Notes under the pieces: generated by a model | The model's input: the letters and a program-made list of their open reading frames with translations, nothing else | What the model was told of the DNA's origin: nothing | Database searches by the model: none | Origin: HyVt-105 sp049975425 | GTDB taxonomy: Bacteria; Bacteroidota; Bacteroidia; Bacteroidales; VadinHA17 | Length of the DNA: 64,000 nucleotides | Assembly (NCBI GenBank): GCA_049975425.1 | Contig: JBNGDI010000001.1 | Coordinates: forward strand, 62,001-126,000 | Direction: 5' to 3' | Position numbers and translations under genes: made by a program | Shown: positions 9,058 through 19,400 of the stretch, piece after piece | How the letters are laid out: each line of letters opens with the position of its first letter | Position numbering within the stretch: the stretch's first letter is position 1

Positions 9058-10204
9058 AAATCTGGGAAAGTTTTTGCCGGAGGGCATCGCCGTATAGGTC
9101 TCTGGCGATGAATTCTCCTCTGGGATTTATCAGGAAATTAGCAGGAAGATCCCTTACATTCAATAACAGGGCCGTTCTGGATCGTTCCATTTCGGAATCG
9201 ATCACCTGGATCCAGGAATAACCCTCGTATTCCATGATCTGTTTTACCAGAGTTCGGTTTGTATCAAGAGCAACCTGGTAAACCCTGAACCCCCTGGGCC
9301 CGTATTTTTGAAAGAACCTGTTAATATCCCGGTTTTCCTGCATACTTTCGGCATGGGCGGTACTCCAGAAATTCAGCAGGGTATAATGGCCCTGCAGTGA
9401 ACTGAGGGGTACCGTGTCACCTTTCAGGTTGGGAAGGGCCACGTCGAACGGAGTGGCTTCCATATTCTCTATCAACCGTTTCATCTGTTCGCTTCGGTAT
9501 TGTGCCATTTCTGTTTCCAGATCGGATTTCAGCGCTCTTACATACCTGGAGCGTGGATAGTATTTTCCCAGGGAGTCGGAAAGAATCTTCATGTACTGAA
9601 GGTCGAAAGTAGTGTTCAGCACATAGGTTTCGGGGTTCAGTTTCTGATACATGGCCATGTAGGAGGCCAGTGATCCGGTATGCTGCATGATAAAGCGGAT
9701 GCTGTATTGCCTCTGGTTTTTGATAACCTGTGCGTATTCGGCTTCCAGCTCTTCAAGCCGTCCGGCCGGCGCAGGGATTACCTCCAGGCTGTCATAGAGG
9801 GTTTGGAGGGAATCCAGTGTGCCGATGGTTTTCCGCAGTTGCTGATCCAGTTCCCTGACCAGCACTGACCCGGGTGAACCTGTCACATGGTATTCACCGG
9901 GCAGCCGGTCGGCTGTTGCATTAAAAACAATATTTTCACCGGGTTCGGCCAGCAGGGTGACGGGAGCATGTCCGTTAATTTTCAGGTAGAGGAACCTGGG
10001 TTGTTTGGTATCGAACCTGAAAACAAACTTTCCATTCCGGCCAGTAACCACCGAATCAACGCAACGGAGGGATTCGATATCCATTTCCTCCAGCACTACC
10101 GGGACAGCACCTCCGTTTTCAAGTGTTCCCCGGATGACTACCCGGTTACGGTGGCATGAAGCCAGCAGAAGGAACAGCGTAAGAAAAGGCAGGTATCTGG
10201 TCAT
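9050..10204 (-). CDS. TlpA-like thioredoxin-fold lipoprotein lacking the redox cysteines
   Basis: A 384-residue lipoprotein; the lipobox is LLLASC with C17 as the lipidated residue. The ATG at 10204 was chosen over an upstream extension because it begins the signal peptide. Residues about 20-115 form a DUF4369-like beta domain, 120-250 a helical linker, and 250-384 a thioredoxin/AhpC-TSA fold. Aligned to its upstream neighbour, the catalytic CPPC becomes HAES (284-287), so it has no disulfide chemistry. The rest of the fold is kept, including the cis-proline region DLPANFLI. A binding or scaffold role is likely. Four bases separate it from the active paralogue. Confidence 0.88.
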   Translation of the reverse strand: MTRYLPFLTLFLLLASCHRNRVVIRGTLENGGAVPVVLEEMDIESLRCVDSVVTGRNGKFVFRFDTKQPRFLYLKINGHAPVTLLAEPGENIVFNATADRLPGEYHVTGSPGSVLVRELDQQLRKTIGTLDSLQTLYDSLEVIPAPAGRLEELEAEYAQVIKNQRQYSIRFIMQHTGSLASYMAMYQKLNPETYVLNTTFDLQYMKILSDSLGKYYPRSRYVRALKSDLETEMAQYRSEQMKRLIENMEATPFDVALPNLKGDTVPLSSLQGHYTLLNFWSTAHAESMQENRDINRFFQKYGPRGFRVYQVALDTNRTLVKQIMEYEGYSWIQVIDSEMERSRTALLLNVRDLPANFLINPRGEFIARDLYGDALRQKLSQIYD

Positions 10205-10208
10205 GGTA

Positions 10209-11387
10209 TTACCGGTTTTTATAAATCTCTGCCAGTTTTTCTTCCAGGGCATTTCCCCTGAGGTTGCGGGCTATGATCCTGCCGTCTTCGTCCAGCAGGA
10301 AATTAGCAGGGATGGACTCAACATAGTATTTGCCGAGAACGGGAGACTCCCAATATTTCAGATCGCTTACATGGATGAATTCTTCCAGGTGATCTTCTTC
10401 AATGGCATTCAGCCAGGTTTCTTTTTCTCGGTCAATAGAAACCTGGTATATCCGGAACCCCTTGTTTTCGTAGTTATTGTAGATCCTCACCAGGTTGGGA
10501 TTTTCCTGGCGGCAGGGAGGACACCATCCTGCCCAGAAATCGAGCAGCACGATATTTCCCCGGGTAGACGACAGCGCGATGGTATCGCCCTGTGGGGAAG
10601 GAAGTTTAATTTCAGGGGCTATCCGGCCAATTCCCACCACTTCGTCCTTTAGCATATTTCGCTGGTGATATTCACCGGCAGCCAGCACATTCCGGTGCAT
10701 GGCCTGAACGGGCTCATTTTCAGGATACAGACGGTACAGGATGGAGTCAGTGCGCGCAAAAATTTCATAATCTTCGATCAGGTCGAGTACCGGTTGCTGC
10801 TGGGATATTTGCTGGTGCAGGGCAATGAGATTGGCCAGGGATCCAGGATCCTGTTCAATGAAACGTATATTGTATTCTCTTTGTCTTTCGTGTATCTGCT
10901 GAGCCCGGTTGTTTATTTCATCCAGATATTCCATATTGAAAGATCCGGTAGCGGGGTCCTGATAAGCGTCGAACAGGGAATCCAGTTCCATAAGATTGCG
11001 GGTAAGGGTACGGTTCAGCTCGAGCAGGCGCTCCGAATCGCCGGAACCTTCTATAACAATACTGTTCAGGGGATCGCTGATGTCGCCCGATATGGAAATA
11101 TGTTCTCCGGGATGAATGATCAGGATGACCTGTTCCCCCGGATGGCGTTCCACAAGGTAAAATGAGGGCTGGCTGATCCTGGTTTTCCATGTGAAAGATC
11201 CGTCATGTCCGGCCTGCAGAGAATCGATCCGGTTTACAGATTCGGTAAAAACTTCGGATATAAAAAAAGAATCGTTTGCTGCATTCTGGAAGGAAGCCTC
11301 AAGACGTACCGATCTTTCCGACGGCCGGCAGGAAAACCCCAGGGCAATAATCATTGCGGCGACGATGCATGGTGTATTTTTTTTCAT
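10209..11387 (-). CDS. TlpA-family thiol-disulfide oxidoreductase lipoprotein
   Basis: A 392-residue protein with a signal peptide and lipobox (ALGFSC, C20), an N-terminal DUF4369-like domain, a helical middle region, and a C-terminal thioredoxin fold with the active site WCPPC (C289, C292) and the cis-proline loop SIPANFLL. Such proteins reduce or exchange disulfides in the periplasm, for example in cytochrome maturation or in repairing exported proteins. It is the first gene of a run with the cysteine-less paralogue and the LpxH-like gene. A 7/8 match to the -7 consensus lies at 11416-11423, giving a short leader. Confidence 0.93.
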   Translation of the reverse strand: MKKNTPCIVAAMIIALGFSCRPSERSVRLEASFQNAANDSFFISEVFTESVNRIDSLQAGHDGSFTWKTRISQPSFYLVERHPGEQVILIIHPGEHISISGDISDPLNSIVIEGSGDSERLLELNRTLTRNLMELDSLFDAYQDPATGSFNMEYLDEINNRAQQIHERQREYNIRFIEQDPGSLANLIALHQQISQQQPVLDLIEDYEIFARTDSILYRLYPENEPVQAMHRNVLAAGEYHQRNMLKDEVVGIGRIAPEIKLPSPQGDTIALSSTRGNIVLLDFWAGWCPPCRQENPNLVRIYNNYENKGFRIYQVSIDREKETWLNAIEEDHLEEFIHVSDLKYWESPVLGKYYVESIPANFLLDEDGRIIARNLRGNALEEKLAEIYKNR

Positions 11388-11580
11388 AGAAGGGAAAATG
11401 TTGTTATATTATATACAAAAATCTTGTTTAATTGTTCGGGGGCAATGGCCTGTATGCAGGAACATTCTGCGAAGATAAATAAATTTTAACCAAAAACCCT
11501 TCACCGGGTCATCCCTGGCCGACGATTTCCTCAACCTGTCTGTTCTTTATGTGAAATTAATGTAAATATTTCCCAAAGCG

Positions 11581-11611
11581 TTGAGTATGAATGAAAAAAT
11601 GTTGATATTTG
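11581..11611 (+). promoter_or_regulatory. Probable promoter of the glycogen operon
   Basis: TTG at 11581-11583 is followed after 20 bases by GATATTTG at 11604-11611, seven of eight positions of the TAnnTTTG consensus. The inferred start of transcription near 11617 leaves a leader of roughly 55 bases before the debranching-enzyme ATG. The intergenic region 11388-11674 also holds the leftward promoter of the TlpA genes and shows no open reading frame of interest. Confidence 0.4.
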
Positions 11612-11674
11612 TAGGCCTGTATTTCAGGGATAAAGTAGCCGGAAAAGAGATAAAACTGATTAAAGAATGCAACT

Positions 11675-13630
11675 ATGGGTTACATTCAGTTTGACAAAAC
11701 ACAGCTGATCAATCTGGAGTATTCGCTGAATCGTGAAATACTCAAGACGAACCGTTCGGGAGCCTATGCCTGTTCTACCATCATTGGCTGCAATACGCGA
11801 AAGTATCATGGACTGCTGGTGACTCCCCTGAAGCAATTCGGATGGGAAAAATATGTGCTGTTATCCACACTGGATGTGTCGGTTATCCAGCATGATCAGA
11901 TGTTTAATCTGGGTATACACAAATATGACGGCGATCATTATGATCCGAAAGGGCATAAATACATCCGTGATTTTGAGATAGACCTGGTGGCTAAAACAGT
12001 TTACCGTGTGGGAGGGGTTGTTCTTGAGCAGGACAGTTTGCTGGTGGAGAACAAGCCACAGATTCTGATCAGGTATACGCTGGTGGAGGCACATTCCCCC
12101 ACCATCCTCAGGTTCAAACCGTTTCTGGCATTCAGGAATATACACGAGCTGACGCACTCCAATATGGATGCCAGTTTCAGGGCTCATAAGGTTTCCAACG
12201 GGGTGAGGGTACGTATGTATCCCGGTTTCCCGTATCTTTATATGCAGTTCAATAAAACCCCGGATTATGTACATATTCCCCACTGGTATTATAACATCGA
12301 ATATCTGGAAGAGCAGCGCAGGGGGTATGATTTTCGGGAGGATCTGTATGTTCCGGGTTATTTTGAATTACCCATCAGAAAGGGGGAGAGCATAGTATTT
12401 TCGGCTTCCGTTGCGGAAGAATCTCCCCTGGTTTTAAGGCGAAAATTTACCACCGAACTAAAAAAGAGGGAACCGAGAGACAGTTTACGGGCCTGCCTGG
12501 TAAATGCAGCCCGGCAGTTTATTCAGCGTCTGGAGGATGATACTGAAGTAGTAGCCGGATACCCCTGGTTCGGCAGCTGGGGAAGAGATACATTTATTGC
12601 CCTGCCAGGCCTGACTCTGGCGTATGGTGATGTGGATACATTCCGTGAGGTGCTGGCAACCATGAAGAAACGCATGAAGGGCGGATTGTTTCCCAACATG
12701 GGTGGCAGCGGGAAGTATGTCTACAATTCGGTGGATGCACCCCTGTGGTTTTTTCGCTCCCTGCAGGAATATTTGAAATATACAGGATTAAGAAAAGAAT
12801 TGTGGGAAGAATACGGACCTTCTATGAAAGCTGTGCTGAAAGCCTACCGGCAGGGTACAGATTTCGGCATCCGGATGGATGCCAACGGACTGATATATTC
12901 CGGTCTTCCGGGCAAGGCGCTTACCTGGATGGATGCAGTGGTGGACGGTGTTCCGGTAACTCCAAGGAATGGCTATGCTGTTGAGATCAATGCTCTATGG
13001 TACAATGCCATACAATTTGCTCTGGGGCTGGCTGAAGAGTTCGGTGACAAAACTTTTGTAAAGGAGTGGAAAGAGCTTCCTCCGCTCATCAGGGAGTCAT
13101 TCCTGGATACCTTCTGGAATCAGGAACGTGGTTTCCTGGCGGATTATGTAAATGAGGATATAACCGACTGGAGTGTCCGGCCGAATATGGTGATAGCTAC
13201 TGCTCTTGACCATGTGATGCTCGATGATCTGATGATCAGGTCGGTGCTGGAGGTCATTGAGAAGGAACTGCTCACGCCCAAAGGGTTGCGGACCCTTTCG
13301 CCACGAAACAAACTTTACCGGGGCGTGTACCAGGGGACCCAGGAAGAACGTGACCGGGCTTATCATCAGGGAACCGTATGGCCATGGTTACTGGAATTTT
13401 TCTGCCTGGGCTATCTGAAGGTTAGTCCGCGGTCTGCTCACGCGATGTTCAGGAAAATCCTGAACGGAATGGAAGAAGAGATGACCATACATGGGGTGGG
13501 GACCCTGTCGGAAATTTATGACGGCGACCCGCCACATCGTCCGCGCGGGGCTATTTCACAGGCCTGGAGTGTTGCTGCCGTATTGCAAATTATCAATATG
13601 TTACAGGAAACGGAAGAGGTGTCATCATAA
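11675..13630 (+). CDS. Glycogen debranching enzyme (amylo-alpha-1,6-glucosidase family)
   Basis: A 651-residue protein with an N-terminal GDE_N domain (about 15-245; motifs NRSGAYACSTIIGCNTRKYHGLL) and a C-terminal (alpha/alpha)6-barrel GDE_C domain (about 280-640; AGYPWFGSWGRDTFIALPG, then YHQGTVWPWLLEFF). It hydrolyses alpha-1,6 branch stubs in glycogen in the cytoplasm. No signal peptide. It is the first gene of a plus-strand glycogen run with GT4, GH57 and the synthase-phosphorylase fusion. Length and motifs match the Bacteroidota form. Confidence 0.94.
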   Translation: MGYIQFDKTQLINLEYSLNREILKTNRSGAYACSTIIGCNTRKYHGLLVTPLKQFGWEKYVLLSTLDVSVIQHDQMFNLGIHKYDGDHYDPKGHKYIRDFEIDLVAKTVYRVGGVVLEQDSLLVENKPQILIRYTLVEAHSPTILRFKPFLAFRNIHELTHSNMDASFRAHKVSNGVRVRMYPGFPYLYMQFNKTPDYVHIPHWYYNIEYLEEQRRGYDFREDLYVPGYFELPIRKGESIVFSASVAEESPLVLRRKFTTELKKREPRDSLRACLVNAARQFIQRLEDDTEVVAGYPWFGSWGRDTFIALPGLTLAYGDVDTFREVLATMKKRMKGGLFPNMGGSGKYVYNSVDAPLWFFRSLQEYLKYTGLRKELWEEYGPSMKAVLKAYRQGTDFGIRMDANGLIYSGLPGKALTWMDAVVDGVPVTPRNGYAVEINALWYNAIQFALGLAEEFGDKTFVKEWKELPPLIRESFLDTFWNQERGFLADYVNEDITDWSVRPNMVIATALDHVMLDDLMIRSVLEVIEKELLTPKGLRTLSPRNKLYRGVYQGTQEERDRAYHQGTVWPWLLEFFCLGYLKVSPRSAHAMFRKILNGMEEEMTIHGVGTLSEIYDGDPPHRPRGAISQAWSVAAVLQIINMLQETEEVSS

Positions 13631-13664
13631 AATTAATTGTTTTTATTAAACAGATATCCTGTAC

Positions 13665-14963
13665 ATGAGAGTGTTAATGTTTGGATGGGAGTTTCCTCCG
13701 CACATATCGGGCGGATTGGGAACGGCCAGCTACGGTCTTACGCGGGGGATGTCGACCCTGCCCGATGTGGATGTGTTGTTTGTTGTTCCCCGGGCATACG
13801 GGGATGAAGACCAGACGGCCATTCGCCTGATCGGGGCGGGCGATATTCCCATTACCCGCAAAAGGCTGGATATTGAAGCGTTCAGAAAGAAATTCGATTA
13901 CCTGGAGGTGGCTTCCCACCTGATTCCCTATATGGACCCCATGGAATATGAAAAGGTTCACTTCGGGGAAGAAGCCGGAAACAAACGGTATCTCCACATT
14001 GATGAGGAAGGTAGAATTGTGTTTTCAGGAGAATACGGGCCGGGACTGCTGGATGAAATTGCCAATTATGCTCTGGTAGCGGGGATCATCGGCCGGGATG
14101 AGGAATTCGACCTGATCCATGCACACGACTGGCTTGCATATCCTGCGGGAATTGCCGCCAAGATGGCCTCGGGCAAACCTCTGGTTATTCACGTGCATGC
14201 CACTGACTTTGACCGCAGCGGCGGGAATGTCAATCCCGATGTATATGCTATTGAAAAAAGGGGAATGGAAGCGGCCGACCGGATTATTGCAGTAAGTAAC
14301 CTCACCCGGAGCATTGTTATCGAAAAATACGGTATTCCTCCCGAAAAGGTGGTTACCGTATACAATGCTGTTGAGCCCCTGGAAGAACATAAACCTATGG
14401 GACTGCGAAAGGGGGTGAACGAAAAGATTGTTACTTTCCTGGGCAGGATCACCATGCAGAAAGGCCCGGAATATTTTATTGAAGCCGCGTTCCGGGTGTT
14501 GAAGAAAATGCGGAATGTTCGTTTCATTATGGCCGGCAGCGGCGACCTGATGGAAAAGATGATCCTGCGGGCTGCACAGCTAAGGATCACCGACCGGTTT
14601 CATTTTACCGGTTTCCTGAAGGGAGACGATGTATTTGATATGCTCCGGATGAGCGATCTGTATATTATGCCTTCCGTGTCAGAACCTTTCGGCATTTCTC
14701 CGCTTGAAGCCATGCAGAGCAATGTGCCGGTGATCATCAGCCGCCAGTCGGGTGTGGCTGAGATACTGACATATGCCATTAAGGTGGATTTCTGGGATAT
14801 TGATGCCATTGCCGACTCCATTTACGGCCTGTTGAATTATCCCGCTCTGTCAGCCATGTTCAAAAAATACGGAAAGATTGAAGTGGACAATCTGCGGTGG
14901 GATGAATCGGCCCGCCAGGTAAGGGATGTTTATTATGATGTGTTAAATCAAGGCAAATCCTAA
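13665..14963 (+). CDS. GT4 glycosyltransferase of the glycogen/alpha-glucan cluster
   Basis: A 432-residue GT-B transferase. The N-terminal nucleotide-sugar synthase-like stretch MFGWEFPPHISGGLG resembles bacterial glycogen synthases (the K/H-x-GG-L loop), and the C-terminal domain carries EPFGISPLEAM, the EX7E retaining motif, at about 345-355. In Bacteroidota this gene commonly sits between GDE and GH57. It probably elongates or initiates an alpha-glucan, but the acceptor and the donor (UDP- or ADP-glucose) are unknown. It is 34 bases after the debranching gene and 6 bases before GH57. Confidence 0.88.
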   Translation: MRVLMFGWEFPPHISGGLGTASYGLTRGMSTLPDVDVLFVVPRAYGDEDQTAIRLIGAGDIPITRKRLDIEAFRKKFDYLEVASHLIPYMDPMEYEKVHFGEEAGNKRYLHIDEEGRIVFSGEYGPGLLDEIANYALVAGIIGRDEEFDLIHAHDWLAYPAGIAAKMASGKPLVIHVHATDFDRSGGNVNPDVYAIEKRGMEAADRIIAVSNLTRSIVIEKYGIPPEKVVTVYNAVEPLEEHKPMGLRKGVNEKIVTFLGRITMQKGPEYFIEAAFRVLKKMRNVRFIMAGSGDLMEKMILRAAQLRITDRFHFTGFLKGDDVFDMLRMSDLYIMPSVSEPFGISPLEAMQSNVPVIISRQSGVAEILTYAIKVDFWDIDAIADSIYGLLNYPALSAMFKKYGKIEVDNLRWDESARQVRDVYYDVLNQGKS

Positions 14964-14969
14964 GATTGC

Positions 14970-16448
14970 ATGAAAACAATATGTCTTTTTTTTCAGGTTC
15001 ATCAACCCTTTCGCTTGCGAAGATTCAGGTTTTTCGATATAGGGAATGACCAGTATTACTATGATGATTATCTCAATGAGTCCGTTGTAAGGAAGGTGGC
15101 CAGTCATTGTTATCTTCCGGCCAATGAGATCATTCTGGATCTGATCAAAAAGCACCAGGGTAAGTTCAGGGTGTCGTTTTCCATTTCCGGCATGGCGCTT
15201 GAGCAGTTCGAGCTCTATGCGCCCGAGGTTCTGGAAAGTTTTCGGAAGCTGGCACAGACCGGACAGGTTGAATTTCTGGCCGAAACCTACGCTCATTCCC
15301 TGGCCTCGCTGAAAGACCGGGAAGAATTTGAAATGCAGGTAAAAATGCATGCTGAGAGAATGAAAACCTTGTTCGGGCAGGAACCTACCGCTTTCCGGAA
15401 TACCGAGCATATCTATTCCGATGAAATCGGAGCCATGGTAGCCGATATGGGATACAGGGTTATGCTTACTGAAGGGGCCAAGCATGTGCTGGGGTGGAAA
15501 AGTCCCAATTTTTTGTATGCCAATGCCATTAACCCCAAATTAAAAGTGCTTCTGAGAAATTTTAAGCTGAGCGACGATATTGCTTTCCGCTTTTCCAACA
15601 AATCATGGAGCGAATGGCCCCTGACAGCCGACAAGTTTGTATCGTGGATCAATACGTTTCCTCCCCGGGAAGAAGTGCTCAATCTGTTTATGGATTATGA
15701 GACTTTTGGTGAGCACCAGTGGGCTGACACAGGTATTTTTGAATTCCTCAAAGCCCTTCCCGCCATTGTTTTTGACAAATCTACCTATCAGTTTTCCACT
15801 CCTACTGAAATAGCAGAAAAGCTGTATGTGGTATCGGCCATACATGTTCCTTATCCCATTTCCTGGGCGGATGAAGAGAGGGATCTGACGGCCTGGCTGG
15901 GAAATCCCCTTCAGGAGGAAGCCTTTAACAAGCTGTACAGTTTGAGGGATAAAATACTGAACCTGGACGATCCCGGTCTGAAAAAAGACTGGTATTACCT
16001 GCAAAACAGCGATCATTTCTATTACATGTGTACAAAATTCTTCTCCGACGGATCGGTGCACTCCTATTTTAACCCGTACAATTCCCCTTACGATGCCTTT
16101 ATCAATTATATGAATGTGCTGAGCGATTTTATGATCAGGCTGAATGCCGCACTACCCAGCACTTCGGAAGAGAAGGAACTGGCAAGATTATATCAGATGG
16201 TGAGGGAGAAGGATGAGGTGATTAAAAAATATGAGGAAAAAATCCGGATGGGAGCCAGAAAACCAGCTTCCGGAACACCGGCGCAGAAAAAGGTCTCTTC
16301 CCGCAAAAAAGAAGGAACAGGAACGACCAGGAAGCCCTCCGGTAAAAAAACAGGAGAAAAGTCAGCTTCTGATGTTCGGAAAAAGTCAGGCAAAAAAGCA
16401 TCTTCCACCGGAAAATCCTCCGGCACCAGGAAAAAATCATCAAAATAA
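14970..16448 (+). CDS. GH57 alpha-amylase-type glycoside hydrolase with a basic C-terminal tail
   Basis: A 492-residue protein. Residues 1-400 are a GH57 (beta/alpha)7 barrel: FFQVHQPF near the start, FLAETYAHSL, FRNTEHIYSD with the likely nucleophile region, and MDYETFGEHQ carrying the acid residue. It has no signal peptide, so it acts on cytoplasmic alpha-glucan. After about residue 415 a coiled segment leads into some 70 residues dominated by Lys, Ser, Thr, Gly and Pro, ending RKKSSK. The tail is low complexity, strongly basic and probably disordered; it may bind RNA, DNA or polyphosphate, or hold the enzyme on anionic surfaces. It is followed 36 bases later by the fusion gene. Confidence 0.92.
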   Translation: MKTICLFFQVHQPFRLRRFRFFDIGNDQYYYDDYLNESVVRKVASHCYLPANEIILDLIKKHQGKFRVSFSISGMALEQFELYAPEVLESFRKLAQTGQVEFLAETYAHSLASLKDREEFEMQVKMHAERMKTLFGQEPTAFRNTEHIYSDEIGAMVADMGYRVMLTEGAKHVLGWKSPNFLYANAINPKLKVLLRNFKLSDDIAFRFSNKSWSEWPLTADKFVSWINTFPPREEVLNLFMDYETFGEHQWADTGIFEFLKALPAIVFDKSTYQFSTPTEIAEKLYVVSAIHVPYPISWADEERDLTAWLGNPLQEEAFNKLYSLRDKILNLDDPGLKKDWYYLQNSDHFYYMCTKFFSDGSVHSYFNPYNSPYDAFINYMNVLSDFMIRLNAALPSTSEEKELARLYQMVREKDEVIKKYEEKIRMGARKPASGTPAQKKVSSRKKEGTGTTRKPSGKKTGEKSASDVRKKSGKKASSTGKSSGTRKKSSK

Positions 16449-16484
16449 TTCCTCCCGATTACTCCATTTAATTTCAGAGAAATA

Positions 16485-19400
16485 ATGAATAAGAATAGAA
16501 TCATGCCGGAATACCTGTTTGAAACAAGCTGGGAAGTATGCAACAAGGTTGGCGGCATCCATACGGTTATTTCGACCAAGGCGGCAAAACTGGTTTCCCG
16601 GTTAAAGAACAATTACATTCTGATTGGTCCTGATGTGTGGAGGGGGGAAGATGAACATCCTGAATTTGAAGAAGATACCAGGTTGTTTAAGTTCTGGAGG
16701 GAAAAAGCAAGGGAGGAAGGATTGCGGATAAAGACCGGCAGATGGAAAATTGCTGGCCGTCCGGTTGCCGTGCTGGTGGATTTTACTCCGTTTTTTCCGC
16801 AGAAAGATCAGATATTCGCGCGGTTCTGGGAGACCCACAAGCTCGATTCGCTTTCGGGCCAGTGGGATTATATTGAACCGGCACTGTTCGGCTATGCTGC
16901 CGGCAAAGTGATCGAAAGTTTTTTCAGGTTCAATATTACATCGGGAGAACGTACGGTAGCCCAGTTCCATGAGTGGATGACAGGAACGGGCATTCTGCAT
17001 CTCGAATCGGAAGTACCTCATATTGCCACCGTTTTTACAACCCATGCCACGGTTATCGGCAGGTCGCTGGCAGGGAATAATTTCCCTCTGTACAAGAACC
17101 TGGCTCAGTACGATGCCCAACAGGTATCGCGAGATTTTAACATCCGGTCGAAACTTTCCCTTGAAAAGCTGGCTGCCCAGCATGCCGACGTGTTCACCAC
17201 CGTGAGTGAAATTACTTCGAAAGAATGCAGCCAGTTTCTTGGAAAGGAGGTGGACATGATAACCCCGAACGGGTTCGATGACAGTTTTGTTCCTTCAAAC
17301 AGTGAATTCAGCGAGAAAAGAAAAACTGCCCGCGATGCCATGTTCCGGGTTGTGAATGCCATGATGGGGAAGGCACTGCCGGATAATACCCTGTATATAG
17401 CCAACAGTGGCAGGTACGAATTCCGGAACAAAGGGATCGATCTGTTTATTGATGCCCTGGGGAAGATGAATGAAGACCCCTCACTGGAACGCCCGGTGGT
17501 GGCTTTCCTTCTGATTCCGGCCGGGCATTACGGACCGAGGAAAGATTTGCAGGACAGGATGGACAACCCTGACGGCAATCTGCTTGAAGACAGGTATGTT
17601 ACCCATCGTCTGCACGATACGGGCATTGACCTGATCATGAACCGGATCAGGAACTCGGGCCTGGAAAACAATCCGGATGACAAGGTAAAAGTGATATTCG
17701 TACCCTGCTACCTGGATGGACGCGACGGGATTTTTAACCTTTCCTATTATGACCTGCTGGTGGGAATGGACCTAACGGTGTTTCCTTCCTATTATGAACC
17801 CTGGGGTTACACACCGCTGGAAAGCCTGGCTTTCCACATTCCCACCGTTACTACCAGCCTTGCAGGTTTTGGCCTCTGGGTAAGGGATCATGCCGGGGAA
17901 ACGGATCATGCTATTTACGTGCTTGACAGGAATGACGACAACGATACCGATGTGGTGAAGCACCTGGTTGATACTCTTAAAAAATATACCCTTCTTTCTG
18001 CTGATGAGTTTGAAAAGGCCAGGAAACTGGCTTTTGATATTTCGCGTATTGCCCTGTGGGACAATCTGTTGGATTATTATTATGAAGCCTTTCACCAGGC
18101 TCTGGACAAATCTGAAGGAAGAGCCGAACCTCTGGTACCCGAAACTCCGGCCGAACAGGTACTGCAGATTATTGAACGGCCGGCGGAGCTTTTTCCCCGG
18201 TGGAAAAATGTTTCCGTCATGTCAAAACTGCCAGCCCGGTTGAAAGATTTGCAAAAACTGGCCAACAACCTTTGGTGGACATGGGATACCGAAGCACCTG
18301 ACCTTTTCAGGCAGATCGATCCCGAACACTGGGAAAACTGCGAATACAATCCTTTGATTTTATTCGAACGGGTAGAATACAGCCGGTTGAAGGAACTGGC
18401 CGGTGACAGCGAATATGTTGGAAAACTCAAGAGAGTATCCGACCGGTTTACTGCCTATATGAAGCAGAAAAGCAGGAAGAAACCGCCCCGCATTGCATAT
18501 TTCAGCATGGAATTCGGCCTGCATGAATCGGTAAAGATTTATTCGGGGGGCCTGGGCATTCTGGCGGGTGATTATCTGAAGGAAGCCAGTGACCGGAATG
18601 CCGATATCATTGGCATAGGGCTGCTTTACAGGTATGGTTATTTCAAGCAAATGATCTCAATTCTGGGAGAACAGCATGCCCAGGACGATTTTCAGGATTT
18701 TTACAAGTTGCCGGTTACCCTGATGAAGGATGAGAACGGCAAACCCAGCCTGATCAATATCGTTTTACCGGGACGAAATTTGTATGCCCGGATATGGAAG
18801 CTGGAGGTGGGCCGGGTGGATTTGTACCTTCTGGATTCCGACCTGGAAGAAAATCAGCCGCAGGACAGGGGAATCACACACCGGTTATACGGAGGGAGCC
18901 GTGAAACCAGGCTGCTGCAGGAACTTCTCCTTGGCATCGGAGGCATACGTGCCCTGCGCGTTATGAAGATCCAGAGAGACCTGTTTCACAGCAATGAGGG
19001 CCATTCTGCATTTATTGGGGTGGAACGTATCCGGCATTATATACAGGAAAAGAAGCTGACTTTTCCCGAGGCAAAAGAAATTGTGCGGGCTTCCACCCTT
19101 TTTACCACACATACTCCCGTACCTGCCGGACACGATTCTTTCCCTGAAGAGATGCTCCGTACCTATATCCCTCACTATGCCGATCGGCTGGAAATAAGCT
19201 GGGATGAATTTATGGGCCTGGGACGGATGAATCCCGGGAATCCCGGAGAAGAGTTTAACATGTCGTATCTGGCCATCAATCTTTCACAGGAAGTGAACGG
19301 GGTAAGCGAACTGCACGGCCGGGTGGCACGGGATATGTTTGTGGGATTGTACCCCGGTTATCTTACCGATGAACTGCATATCGGCCATGTAACCAACGGA

